Shown one piece after another: positions 19,684 through 28,332 of a stretch of DNA of 64,000 bases. The notes under the pieces were generated by a model. The model was not told the DNA's origin and made no database searches. It saw only the letters and a list, made by a program, of their open reading frames with translations. The position numbers and the translations under genes were made by a program. This stretch comes from Bifidobacterium breve. Lineage in GTDB: Bacteria; Actinomycetota; Thermoleophilia; Miltoncostaeales; Miltoncostaeaceae. Position 1 is the stretch's first letter. Every line of letters begins with the position of its first letter. The DNA is taken from assembly GCA_945861935.1 (NCBI GenBank), contig CAMAVU010000003.1:1-64000 (forward strand), read 5' to 3'.

Positions 19684-20496
19684 CTAGAACTGCGTGTTGA
19701 TGAGCTCGAGGATCGAGCGCTGCATCTCGAGGTCGTCGGTGATCGGTCGGCAGATGGTGGCTGCGCACGCGGGCACGGGCTCGACGCCGCCCTGGATGAG
19801 CTGCCCGGCGTACACGAGCAGCCGCGTGGACACGCCCTCCTCCAGACCGTGGGTCCGGAGGTTCCGCACCTTCGCGGCGACCTTCACCAGGCGCTCCGCC
19901 ACATCGGCGTCCACGCCGGACTCGGCCCGGACGATCTCCTCCTCGAGGTCGGCGTTGGGGTAGTCGAACTCGAGCGCGACGAAGCGCTGCTTCGTGGAGT
20001 GCTTCAGGTCCTTCAGCACCGACTGGTAGCCCGGGTTGTACGAGATGACCAGCATGAACTCGATCGGCGCCTGGACGACCTCGCCCTTCTTCTCGATCGG
20101 AAGGATGCGCCGGTCGTCCGTGAGGGGGTGGATGACCACCGTGGTGTCCTTGCGGGCCTCCACGATTTCGTCGAGGTAGGCGATGCCGCCGGCCTTGACC
20201 GCAGTGGTGAGCGGCCCGTCCTGCCAAATGGTCTCGTCGCCGCGGAGGGTGTACTTACCCACCAGGTCCGATGCCGTGAGGTCCTCGTGGCAGCCCACCG
20301 TCACCAGCGTGCGGCCGAGCCTCCAGCTCATGTGCTCGACGAAGCGGGTCTTGCCGCATCCCGTCGGCCCCTTGAGCATCACGGGCAGGTGGGCCTCATA
20401 CGCGGCCTCGAAGAGCGCGATCTCGTTTCCGACCGGGAGGTAGTAGGGCTCCTCCACGATGCGGAAATCCGCCATCCGCTGGGTCTCAACCGCCAT
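19684..20496 (-). CDS. CbbQ/NirQ/NorQ-family MoxR AAA+ ATPase
   Basis: 270 aa. Walker A GPTGCGKT at 43-50 and Walker B AYLDE at 106-110 are followed by the family signature [18 protein letters not shown]. Then come [21 protein letters not shown] and ESGV, all typical of CbbQ/NirQ/NorQ. The C-terminal CbbQ_C part is present. These ATPases form hexamers that, with a VWA partner, activate or assemble metal enzymes. It heads the three-gene run, 10 bp before the helical-repeat gene. Genuine NorQ or CbbQ normally sit beside nor or cbb genes, which are absent here. Confidence 0.93.
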   Translation of the reverse strand: MAVETQRMADFRIVEEPYYLPVGNEIALFEAAYEAHLPVMLKGPTGCGKTRFVEHMSWRLGRTLVTVGCHEDLTASDLVGKYTLRGDETIWQDGPLTTAVKAGGIAYLDEIVEARKDTTVVIHPLTDDRRILPIEKKGEVVQAPIEFMLVISYNPGYQSVLKDLKHSTKQRFVALEFDYPNADLEEEIVRAESGVDADVAERLVKVAAKVRNLRTHGLEEGVSTRLLVYAGQLIQGGVEPVPACAATICRPITDDLEMQRSILELINTQF

Positions 20497-20590
20497 TGGG
20501 TCGGTGCTCCTTGCTCGAGGGATTCGTCACGAAGTGGCCGGTGATCCTACAGCCCCGCCGGGGACCGGCCCACCCCCACCGGTACGGACC

Positions 20591-20911
20591 TCACTCCTCG
20601 GGTGCTGCGTCGTCCGGGGTCGGCCACACCTGCGGCAGGTCAAGTTCCCATTCGCCGCCGTCGGGGTAGTGCTTCGCATACCACTCGGTGAAGGACGGGA
20701 TGGTGAAACCCACCACGGCGCGGCTCTGGGGCTCCACGCGCACCAGGATTCCCCGCTCCTCGTCGAGCACCGTCGCCGCGGGGACCGGCGTCCCGAATGT
20801 GGCCGAGAAGGTGTCGGCTGCCGTGTCGTAGTGGTGCAGCGACTCCGACGCGTTGCGGATGGCGTTCTCCGCGGCGTAGTCCGGGCCGTCAGTCTGGGTC
20901 TCGTCGGCCAT
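20591..20911 (-). CDS. Small DUF2283-like protein (paralogue of the gene at 30.8 kb)
   Basis: 106 aa from ATG at 20911, with GGAGG nine bases upstream. After a short polar N-terminus the pattern HHYDTAADTF, GILVRVEP, VVGFTIPSFTEWYAKH and GEWELDLP resembles DUF2283-type beta domains. It aligns by eye with the 99-aa protein at 30814-31113 (YYDKESDTY, VTVFFDPE, VLGFSITQFSTYYEAH, GEFEVVLP). It lies 94 bp upstream of the AAA+ gene on the same strand and may share its transcript. Molecular function is unknown. Confidence 0.7.
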   Translation of the reverse strand: MADETQTDGPDYAAENAIRNASESLHHYDTAADTFSATFGTPVPAATVLDEERGILVRVEPQSRAVVGFTIPSFTEWYAKHYPDGGEWELDLPQVWPTPDDAAPEE

Positions 20912-21023
20912 CTGGCGCGACCTCCGTACGCTCGTGAACACGTCCGGGAATCCCGGGCTGATGGGCTAATGTACCCCGTCAATCGAGGTCCGGTGCCGCG
21001 GTGCGGCGGGAGGTCACCACCCC

Positions 21024-22739
21024 ATGCGAGGAGTCGACGCGACCCTCGAGGTCCTGAAGCGAAACGGCGTGGATGCCATATTCGGCATCCCCGGCGGCCC
21101 GCTCATCCCGCTGTTCGACGCGCTGTTCGACCACTCGGACATCCGCCTCTTCCTCACCCGCCACGAGCAGGGCGCGGGCCACATGGCCGAGGGCTACGCC
21201 AAGGCCTCGGGACGTATCGCGGTCTGCACCGGCACGTCCGGCCCGGGCGCCACCAACCTGGTCACCCCCATCGCCGACGCCTACATGGACTCCGTCCCCA
21301 TGCTGGCCCTCACGGGACAGGTGGGCTCCGCACGCGTCGGAACCGATGCGTTCCAGGAGGCCGACATCGTCGGCATCTCCCTGCCCGTGGTCAAGCACTC
21401 GTGGCTGGTCAAGGATGCCCACGAACTGCCCACGGTCCTCGAGGAGGCCATCCACGTGGCCACCACGGGCCGCCCGGGGCCGGTGCTGGTGGATGTCTGC
21501 GTGGACCAGTGGGCCGTGGAGGTGGAGGACTACACGGGGCCCCGCCCCCCCGAGATGCCCGGCTACGCGCCGCACACCGGCGCCGGCCACCCGCGGCAGT
21601 TGCAGGCCGCGGCGCGGGCGATCGCGGCGGCGAAGAAGCCGATGCTCTATGCCGGGGGCGGCGTGATCGCCAGTAATGCGGCTGAAGAGCTCACGCGCAT
21701 GGCCGAGGTCGCGCAGATCCCGGTGGCCACCACCCTCATGGGCCTCGGCGGGTTCCCGGCGTCCAACCCGCTGTTCGTCGGCATGCCCGGCATGCACGGC
21801 ATCGCCGCCTCCACCTTCGCGTTCCAGGAGAGCGACCTGATCCTCGCCGTGGGTGTGCGATTCGACGAGCGGGTGCTCTCGACCGTCATGAACGAGTGGG
21901 CACCCAACGCGAAGATCATCCACATCGACATCGACCCGGCCGAAATCAGCAAGAACCGCGCCGCGCACATCGGTATCGCAGGAGAGGCCAAGGCCGTCCT
22001 GCACGCGCTCGCCGACACCTACGTGCAGCAGCAGGCACGCCACGATGACGAGTCGCGCGCCGCCTGGAGGCACACGATCAACGCGTGGCTCGACGAATTC
22101 CCATATCAGGTGGACGATGACGAGCCGGGCGTCATCGCCCCGCAGAACGTCATCAAGTCGGTGTACGACATCACCGGCGGCGACGCCATCATCGCCACCG
22201 AGGTCGGCCAGCACCAGATGTGGGCAGCGCAGTTCTACCGGTTCGACAGGCCGCGCCGGTGGATCACCTCGGGCGGTCTGGGCACCATGGGCTTCGGCCT
22301 GCCGGCCTCGCTCGGCGCTCAGGTGGCGTTCCCCGACGAGTTGGTGGTGGACATCGCCGGCGACGGATCGTTCGAGATGACCCTGCAGGAACTCTCCACA
22401 GCGCAGACCTACGGCCTGCCCATCAAGATCGTCATCCTGAACAACGGCTTCCTTGGCATGGTGCGCCAGTGGCAGGAATTGTTCTGGGACAAGCGGTACT
22501 CCAACACCTCGTTCGGCGACTTCCAGCCCGACTTCGCCAAGTTGGCGGGGGCCTATGGGATCCCCGGCATGCGGGTGGAGGACCCGGCCGAGCTGGACGA
22601 CGCCCTGCGTGAGACCCTCTCCACCGATGGCCCCGCCCTCATCGACATCCAGGTCAACCGCGACGCCAAGGTGTTCCCCATGGTGCCGCAGGGCAAGGGC
22701 CCCGGCGCCGTCATGGTGAGGGATCCGACCAAGAAGTAG
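21024..22739 (+). CDS. ilvB: Acetolactate synthase large subunit-like ThDP enzyme
   Basis: 571 aa; ATG with GGGAGG upstream. The three ThDP-enzyme domains are in order: the catalytic glutamate in RHEQGAGHMAEGYAKASG, a central FAD-type domain (LYAGGGVIAS), and the ThDP/Mg motif GDGSFEMTLQEL..NN at the C-terminal domain. MVRQWQELFWDKRYS is the substrate-pocket segment of biosynthetic acetohydroxyacid synthases. It condenses pyruvate with pyruvate or 2-oxobutyrate in branched-chain amino acid synthesis. No ilvN regulatory subunit or ilvC follows, so a specialised paralogue or a related carboligase is possible. Confidence 0.88.
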   Translation: MRGVDATLEVLKRNGVDAIFGIPGGPLIPLFDALFDHSDIRLFLTRHEQGAGHMAEGYAKASGRIAVCTGTSGPGATNLVTPIADAYMDSVPMLALTGQVGSARVGTDAFQEADIVGISLPVVKHSWLVKDAHELPTVLEEAIHVATTGRPGPVLVDVCVDQWAVEVEDYTGPRPPEMPGYAPHTGAGHPRQLQAAARAIAAAKKPMLYAGGGVIASNAAEELTRMAEVAQIPVATTLMGLGGFPASNPLFVGMPGMHGIAASTFAFQESDLILAVGVRFDERVLSTVMNEWAPNAKIIHIDIDPAEISKNRAAHIGIAGEAKAVLHALADTYVQQQARHDDESRAAWRHTINAWLDEFPYQVDDDEPGVIAPQNVIKSVYDITGGDAIIATEVGQHQMWAAQFYRFDRPRRWITSGGLGTMGFGLPASLGAQVAFPDELVVDIAGDGSFEMTLQELSTAQTYGLPIKIVILNNGFLGMVRQWQELFWDKRYSNTSFGDFQPDFAKLAGAYGIPGMRVEDPAELDDALRETLSTDGPALIDIQVNRDAKVFPMVPQGKGPGAVMVRDPTKK

Positions 22740-22809
22740 CGGACGGGGTCCCTCTCAGGAGGAATCGCTCGCCCTTGTCCTAGCGGACCAGGGCGAAGAG
22801 GACCGGGAG

Positions 22810-22853
22810 GTAATCGAGCGACACGCTGCTCTCTATGCCGGTGAGTCGATTAC
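22810..22853. promoter_or_regulatory. 8-bp inverted repeat upstream of the MerR-like gene, possible operator
   Basis: GTAATCGA (22810-22817) and TCGATTAC (22846-22853) are exact reverse complements with 28 nt between them, in an AT-richer patch about 140 bp before the regulator start. The rest of the 252-bp gap shows no gene. Autoregulation by the downstream protein is a guess from position. Confidence 0.35.
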
Positions 22854-22991
22854 ACCAGTTCAGACGACTTCACTCCGACCTGCACCCGTTCCCCCCGGGC
22901 GACTGCGACCGTAGTCCCTTCACCTCGCCGGAGAGCGGGGGACAATCCCGGGGATGCACCCCCGGTTTTCCCACGTGACCGCAGGCCCCCC

Positions 22992-23939
22992 GTGAGCACC
23001 CCGTCGGATCAGGATGCGGGAATGGCGATCGGGGCGCTCGCGCGCCGCACCGGCGTACCGGTGGACACCCTGCGCGCGTGGGAGCGACGGTACGGGGTGC
23101 TGCACCCCATGCGCACACATGGCCGCCAGCGCCGCTACTGCGGCGCCGACATGGAGCGCGTGCTGTGGCTGGCCGCGCGTGTGGCCGAGGGGCAGCGGAT
23201 CTCCGATGCCGTCGCCGCCCTGAACGCGCTCGAGGGTGCGTACGACACCGCTCCCGGGGTGAACGGACCCACGACCGGGTTTGCATCGCACCTTGCTGCA
23301 GCCGCCCGGCAGGGCGACGCATCACGGCTGGACGCAGATCTCGACCGGATTTTCGCCGCGCTCCCCCTCGAGCAGGCGATGGATCTGATGGTGTTCCCGG
23401 CCCTCGCCGAACTGGGACGCCGGTGGGCCGACGGCGAACAGGTCGTCGCGGCCGAACACCTGCTGAGCGGAGCGGCCGAGCGCCGGTTGGCGGCCCGCCT
23501 CTCCGCCGCGCGCCGTCCCACGGGGCCCGTCGCGATCGTGGCGTGCCCCGCGGGGGAGCGCCACGCCGTTGGGGCCCTGTGTCTGGCCGTCCTGATGGCC
23601 CAGGACGGCTGGCGGGTGGCCTTCCTCGGTGCCGACATGCCGCTGGATGAGGCCGACGCCGTGGCCCACGAGCACAGGGCGCGTGCCTGCGTGGCCGTGT
23701 GCACGAACCCCGGCTCGGCCATGGCCGCGGTTGCCGAGTTGGCCCATCTCCCGAATGCACGGGCCTGGGTACTGGCGGGGCCGGACGCCCCGGATCCCGG
23801 GCTGAATGGACTGCCGGTGTGGGGGCCCTCGCTGTCGGCTGCCCGCGCGGCCGCGGCCGGACGGGCCGCTGGCGTCGGCGATGCATGGCCACCGGCCCGG
23901 GATCAGCCCCCAGCCACCACGAACGGGACCGGCGAGTAG
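22992..23939 (+). CDS. CarH-like MerR regulator with adenosylcobalamin-binding photosensory domain
   Basis: 315 aa, GTG start. An N-terminal MerR helix-turn-helix (GALARRTGVPVDTLRAWERRYG, 13-34) is followed by a four-helix B12 cap. The cap has the light-sensor signature W145-x9-E155-H156, as in CarH. A Rossmann B12 domain follows with ExHxxG (E189, H191, G194) supplying the lower cobalt ligand. CarH-type proteins bind DNA as tetramers in the dark; light breaks the Co-C bond and releases them. They usually control carotenoid or stress genes. No carotenoid gene is adjacent, so the targets are unknown. The tail after about 290 is disordered and proline-rich. Confidence 0.87.
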   Translation: MSTPSDQDAGMAIGALARRTGVPVDTLRAWERRYGVLHPMRTHGRQRRYCGADMERVLWLAARVAEGQRISDAVAALNALEGAYDTAPGVNGPTTGFASHLAAAARQGDASRLDADLDRIFAALPLEQAMDLMVFPALAELGRRWADGEQVVAAEHLLSGAAERRLAARLSAARRPTGPVAIVACPAGERHAVGALCLAVLMAQDGWRVAFLGADMPLDEADAVAHEHRARACVAVCTNPGSAMAAVAELAHLPNARAWVLAGPDAPDPGLNGLPVWGPSLSAARAAAAGRAAGVGDAWPPARDQPPATTNGTGE

Positions 23940-23948
23940 ATCACGACG

Positions 23949-23995
23949 GCGTGGGTGCCCGCACCCACGCCGGAGGGCGCGCGCGGCGCCCTCCG
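23949..23995. terminator. Two adjacent hairpins between convergent genes
   Basis: GCGTGGGTGC (23949-23958) pairs with 23961-23970 over a 2-nt loop. Immediately after, CGGAGGGCGC (23971-23980) pairs with GCGCCCTCCG (23986-23995). They fill the gap between the CarH-like gene and the DUF35 gene, and likely end transcription from both sides. Confidence 0.6.
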
Positions 23996-23998
23996 GGA

Positions 23999-24436
23999 TT
24001 ACTTCCTACGCGCCGGAGCCTTCTGTTTCGGCGCCGGGTCGTGATCCACCACGAACTTGTACGAGTAGTAGATGTCGCCCTCGTGGCCCAGTTTGACCCG
24101 CCGCAGGGTGGCCGCCACGCGGGTGCCCACCTCCACGTCGTCGGGCTCCACGCCCATCACGGGTGCCGGCAGGGTGACGCCCTCGTCCATCCGGATGTGG
24201 CCCACCACGTAGGGCTCCTGGCCGAGGAACTCCCGCGGCGGGTAGTACACGACCGTGTAGTTGGTGATCTCGCCTGTTCCCTTGAGTGGGAACTCGGTGA
24301 GGGTATCGCCGCCGCACGCGTAGCAGTGGCTGCGCTCCCACCAGGGGCTGAGCCCGCCGCATCCCGAGCACTTCATCGCGAACAGGTGCAACTTGGGCGG
24401 GCCGAGCCGGGAGAACTCGATGGCGGAGACGGTCAT
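23999..24436 (-). CDS. DUF35 OB-fold protein with zinc ribbon (acyl-CoA enzyme partner)
   Basis: 145 aa. An N-terminal rubredoxin-like zinc ribbon (CSGCGG and CYACGG, about 23-43) is followed by the OB-fold with TGTGEI-like GTGEITNYTVVYYPP, and a lysine-rich tail. DUF35 proteins bind thiolase-fold enzymes and can carry the CoA-binding surface. Only 3 bp separate it from the upstream thiolase gene, so it probably forms a complex with that thiolase and the HMGCS-like protein, as in archaea. Confidence 0.9.
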   Translation of the reverse strand: MTVSAIEFSRLGPPKLHLFAMKCSGCGGLSPWWERSHCYACGGDTLTEFPLKGTGEITNYTVVYYPPREFLGQEPYVVGHIRMDEGVTLPAPVMGVEPDDVEVGTRVAATLRRVKLGHEGDIYYSYKFVVDHDPAPKQKAPARRK

Positions 24437-24439
24437 CGG

Positions 24440-25609
24440 CTAGTCCTCGATGCGCTGGTAGATGTGGATGGCGCCGACCGAACCCGGCCCGCCGCGGCAG
24501 GCCGAGAGGCCGATCCGGGCGTCCTTGCGCAGCGTGCCCTCGGGCGCCGTGCCGCGCAGTTGCTCGACGATGTCCACGGCCTGCGTGGACCCGGTCGCGC
24601 CCAGCGGATGCCCCTTGCACAGCAGCCCGCCGGACGGGTTCACGGCCACCTTGCCGTCGAGCCACGTGGAGCCGTCAATGGCCCCCTTCCAGCCCTCACC
24701 GCGCGGAGCGAAACCCAGGCCCTCGATGCCGAGTGGCTCCTGGATGGCGAACGAGTTGTAGATCTCGGCCACGTCAATGTCATCGGCAGTGACCCCCGCC
24801 ATGGCGTAGGCCCGGGCCGCAGGGCCGGCGAACAGGTTGTACCCGTCGTCCAGGGTGTCGGTGGCCTGGTACCAGGTGCCGGTGGCCATGGACGTGGCCG
24901 TGATGAACACCTGCGGCTTGTCCGGCTGGGCCGCGAGGATCTCGGGGCGGCACAGGACGAGGGCCGACGCGGCGTCTGTCATGGGGCACACCTCGTACAA
25001 CTTGAGGGGATCGGCAACCTTGGGGCTGTTCATCACCTCTTCGACGGTGCACTCGAAGCGCAGGTGGGCCGAGGGGTTGCGGGCCCCGTAGTAGTGGTTC
25101 TTGACCGACGTGTGCGCGAGGTCCTCCTCGCTCACACCGTAGGTCTGCATGTACTTGCGGGCGGTCAGCGCGGTACCCGACGGGAAGGTGAGCCCCGTGA
25201 AGTACTCCTCCTTGCTGTCGGCCGCCTGGGCGATGATCGAGGTGCCCTCGACCGTGGCCAGGTCGTTCATCTTCTCGCAGCCGAGCACCATGACGATGTC
25301 GTAGAGACCCGACTCGATCGCCACGCAGCCCGAGTGCACGGCCCATGCGCCCGTGCCGCAGGCCGCCTCGACCCGCACGGCGCCAGCGGGAACAAGGCCC
25401 AGGTGGTGGGCCACCATGAGGCCGGTGGAGTTCTCGTAGTTGAACCCGACCGACCCGACGTTGCCCACGTAGAGCATCTGGATGTCCCGCGGGGACACGC
25501 CCGCGTCGGCGAGCGCCTGACGCCCGGCCTCGACGGCGAGATCCTTCAGGGACTTGTGGTGCTGAATCTTGTGCGGGGTCTTGCCGATCCCCAGGACGCC
25601 GACCTTCAT
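24440..25609 (-). CDS. Thiolase (acetyl-CoA acetyltransferase / SCP-x type)
   Basis: 389 aa. All catalytic elements are present: the nucleophile Cys84 in VEAACGTG, NPSGGLLCKGHPLGATG with His334, and the second cysteine C371 in SACRGGPGS. It is of the SCP2/archaeal subgroup rather than the FadA type. It could form or cleave 3-oxoacyl-CoA. It is placed between the HMGCS-like gene (25 bp upstream) and DUF35 (3 bp downstream), the gene set of the archaeal acetoacetyl-CoA thiolase/HMG-CoA synthase complex. Confidence 0.93.
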   Translation of the reverse strand: MKVGVLGIGKTPHKIQHHKSLKDLAVEAGRQALADAGVSPRDIQMLYVGNVGSVGFNYENSTGLMVAHHLGLVPAGAVRVEAACGTGAWAVHSGCVAIESGLYDIVMVLGCEKMNDLATVEGTSIIAQAADSKEEYFTGLTFPSGTALTARKYMQTYGVSEEDLAHTSVKNHYYGARNPSAHLRFECTVEEVMNSPKVADPLKLYEVCPMTDAASALVLCRPEILAAQPDKPQVFITATSMATGTWYQATDTLDDGYNLFAGPAARAYAMAGVTADDIDVAEIYNSFAIQEPLGIEGLGFAPRGEGWKGAIDGSTWLDGKVAVNPSGGLLCKGHPLGATGSTQAVDIVEQLRGTAPEGTLRKDARIGLSACRGGPGSVGAIHIYQRIED

Positions 25610-25634
25610 GCGTATCTCCCGTGCCCTCGCGGGC

Positions 25635-26627
25635 CTAGTGAGGAACCTGCTGGCGCCCCTCGGTCCAGCGGTAGTAGGTGCCGACGGCGATCGTCTCGCC
25701 CGCGTCGATCATCGCACGGGTGCCGATGGCCGCGGGCTTCTTCGTCACCGTCACCTCCTGAGCCACGGCCTCGCCGCCGCCGTAGGCCAGCGCCAGCAGG
25801 GTGCTGCCCTTCCGCGATGCGTCCAGACCCAGGCACAGGGCGAGACCCACCGACGCCGCGCCGACGTTGCCGATGTCGGCCACGAACTGCGTGGCCTCGA
25901 GTTGCTTCGGCTGCGCTCCCAGACGGGCAAGCCCGCGCAGCACCTGGGGGTGCGGCTGGCTGGGGCAGATCGCGGTGTACCGGCCCGTGGCGCGCTCGGT
26001 CGCCTGCTCGAGTCCCTTCGCCGCCGCCGACGTTGCCTGCGCGTAGGCGTCAAACAGCACCTCCAGCCGGAACCGGGGCTCCGTTTCCCGGCCGAGCATC
26101 CAGACGTCGAAGACCTCCTCGGCGGCGCGCGCCTGAGGACCGAGGGTCGCAATGCCCTCCGCCGTCGGTGCGGGGTCAATCAGGAAGGCGGTCGCCGCCC
26201 CGGCCGACAGCACGTCCGCCACCCGGTCGCGATATGCCACCAGGTGGTCGGTTGCCACCACGAGCACCGGCCCCACATCCAGACCCTGCGCGATGCGGAA
26301 GCCGTCCAGCAGGCCCGTGGCGTTGGCACCCAGATCGATGTGCAGCGCGCCGTCATCAAGGCGCAGGGCCTGACTGAGCGTCTGAGACATCTTCCTCAGC
26401 CCGAAGGGCGGGGCCTGGGTGGCCACGATCACGGCCCCCACGCCCCGGTCGCCCTTCAGCGCCTCGCGCGCCGCCTCGTAGGCCATCGTGAGGGTGTCCT
26501 CATCCAGACCAGGAGTGGCGAGCGCACGCGACCGGGGACGTCCCGGCCGCCCGTAGAACTTCTGGATCTCACCGAGCGGGGCCCGGTACTGGGGTACATA
26601 GGCCCCGTAGCGGGTGAGCACGGCCAC
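25635..26627 (-). CDS. HMG-CoA synthase-like protein lacking the catalytic cysteine
   Basis: 330 aa with the archaeal HMGCS/KAS III fold: it starts LTRYGAYVPQYR, has VGAVIVAT, a central FVADIGNVGAASVGLAL and the late LALAYGGGEAVAQEV. Where active enzymes have a cysteine after a short hydrophobic strand, this one reads HIDLGANATGLL (96-107), so it cannot form the usual acetyl-enzyme. It may be a structural partner that channels CoA substrates, or may run a different reaction. It sits 3 bp from the CoA ligase gene and 25 bp from the thiolase gene. Confidence 0.82.
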   Translation of the reverse strand: MAVLTRYGAYVPQYRAPLGEIQKFYGRPGRPRSRALATPGLDEDTLTMAYEAAREALKGDRGVGAVIVATQAPPFGLRKMSQTLSQALRLDDGALHIDLGANATGLLDGFRIAQGLDVGPVLVVATDHLVAYRDRVADVLSAGAATAFLIDPAPTAEGIATLGPQARAAEEVFDVWMLGRETEPRFRLEVLFDAYAQATSAAAKGLEQATERATGRYTAICPSQPHPQVLRGLARLGAQPKQLEATQFVADIGNVGAASVGLALCLGLDASRKGSTLLALAYGGGEAVAQEVTVTKKPAAIGTRAMIDAGETIAVGTYYRWTEGRQQVPH

Positions 26628-26630
26628 GGC

Positions 26631-28289
26631 TTAGCGCTTCACCTTCACGCCGGCAGCCTCGCGGTCCCAGGTGTCGGCGGTGATGCCCTCGTCGCGCAGC
26701 TTGTTCTTCTGCACGCGCTCGGTGGGCGTCTTCGGGAGCGCGTCCACGAAACGGATGTAGCGCGGCACCATGAAGTACGGCATGCGCTCCGCCATGAACT
26801 CGGTGATCTCGACCATGTCGGGCACCGCACCGTCGGCGACGCAGACGATCATGATCTCGTCCTCTGACGACGCACCCTCGCCGGCCTTCACACCGATGGC
26901 GGCGGCCTCCTTGACGCCCGGGTGCTCGGACACCTGACGCTCGACCTCCATGGACGAGACGTTCTCGCCACGGCGGCGGATGTAGTCCTTCACGCGGTCC
27001 ATGAAGTAGATGTAGCCGTCCTCATCCATGCGGCCGAGGTCGCCCGTGTGCAACTTGAGGTTCTTGAAGTCCTCGGCGGTCTTCTCGGGCATGCCGTAGT
27101 AGGCGCGCATCACGATGTTCGGGATCTTCATGTCCACGACGATCTCGCCGGGCGTGTCCGCGGGCAGCGGCCGGTCGGTACCCGGCTCGACCACGAACAC
27201 CTCATAGCCGGGGTTGGCCACGCCGATCGAGCCCGGCACCGCCGGCTTGGTCGGGTCCATGTAGGTGGCCATGCCGGTCTCGGTGAGGCCGTACCCCTCG
27301 ATGAACCGGACGCCGAAGCGGTCCTGGAACTCGTAGTAGATGTCCTTCGGCGTGGGCGCGGCGAACACCGTGTGCACCTTGTGCGCCGTGTCCAGATCCG
27401 ACGGCGGGATGTTCCAGATGAAGTACGACACGGCGCCGATCGAGTTGAACACCGTCGCCTCGGCGTCGATGACCTGCTGCCAGAACTGGCTCGACGAGAA
27501 GCGCTCGACGTAGGCGATCCGGCCGCCGGCGACCAGCGCCGGGTAGCCCGAGAGCACCTGCGCGTTGCTGTGGAAGAGCGGCAGACACGAGAAGAAGGTG
27601 TCGTCGGCGAGCTCCTCCAGATTCCGGCCCGACGTGGCCGACACGACCTCCAGCAGACCGCGGGCCGAGAAGTAGTCGGCGGCGTTCTGCTTGATCACGC
27701 CCTTGCTGCGGCCGGTGGTGCCCGAGGTGAACATGATGCGGGCGTCATCCACCCACGAGTACTCGACGCCGTCCGGCTCGCCGTCGGGCGCCTCCATCAG
27801 CGCGTCGAGCGGCTCCCACCTGAGCGACGGGTCGGGACCCTCCTGCTTACCCGTCTTCATCACGATCACGTGCTCCAGCAGGGGGAGTTCCTTCGCGACG
27901 AAGTCCAGACGCTCCAGGAAGGTGTCCGAGATGAACAGCTTCTTCGCCTCGACCAGGTTGATCGTCCAGGAGAGGAAGTCACCCTTGTAGGCGGTGTTGA
28001 TGGACGACATCACGGCGCCGGCCTTGAGGATGCCGAACCAGACCGGCAGGAACTCCTCGCAGTTCGGCAGCATCACGCTGACCGACTCGCCCTTCTGCAC
28101 GCCACGGGCGAGCAGCGCGTTGGCGATGCGGTTCGCCCGGCTGTTGATCTCGCCGTAACTCACCCACGGGTTGCCCGCGAACTTCAGGAGGTCGCGGTCA
28201 GGGTGGGCCTCGGCCTTCTCGGTGAGGATCTTCGCGAGGATCCAGTTGGTGGGATCCTCCTTGCTGTACCAATCGCTCCAGTCGGCCAT
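26631..28289 (-). CDS. Acyl-CoA ligase (CaiC/FadD-type AMP-binding enzyme)
   Basis: 552 aa from ATG at 28289, preceded by GAGGAGAA; the frame is open to 28451 but that part overlaps the end of the neighbouring DUF35 gene. The AMP-binding signature FTSGTTGRSKGVIK, the motif YGLTETGMATY, the hinge TGDLGRMDEDGYIYFMDR, and the C-terminal catalytic lysine region KTPTERVQKNKLR are in place. It activates a carboxylic acid to its CoA thioester with ATP; closest in style to crotonobetaine/carnitine CoA ligases. It likely feeds the thiolase and DUF35 enzymes encoded around it. The substrate is not deducible. Confidence 0.93.
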   Translation of the reverse strand: MADWSDWYSKEDPTNWILAKILTEKAEAHPDRDLLKFAGNPWVSYGEINSRANRIANALLARGVQKGESVSVMLPNCEEFLPVWFGILKAGAVMSSINTAYKGDFLSWTINLVEAKKLFISDTFLERLDFVAKELPLLEHVIVMKTGKQEGPDPSLRWEPLDALMEAPDGEPDGVEYSWVDDARIMFTSGTTGRSKGVIKQNAADYFSARGLLEVVSATSGRNLEELADDTFFSCLPLFHSNAQVLSGYPALVAGGRIAYVERFSSSQFWQQVIDAEATVFNSIGAVSYFIWNIPPSDLDTAHKVHTVFAAPTPKDIYYEFQDRFGVRFIEGYGLTETGMATYMDPTKPAVPGSIGVANPGYEVFVVEPGTDRPLPADTPGEIVVDMKIPNIVMRAYYGMPEKTAEDFKNLKLHTGDLGRMDEDGYIYFMDRVKDYIRRRGENVSSMEVERQVSEHPGVKEAAAIGVKAGEGASSEDEIMIVCVADGAVPDMVEITEFMAERMPYFMVPRYIRFVDALPKTPTERVQKNKLRDEGITADTWDREAAGVKVKR

Positions 28290-28332
28290 GGCGCCGTCGT
28301 TCTCCTCGTGCGGTCTTGTGGGAAGCCCGCGG

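Noticed and set aside
23699-26377. 892-aa open frame on the plus strand
   Set aside because: It covers the DUF35, thiolase and HMGCS-like genes on the other strand and has no domain-like sequence.
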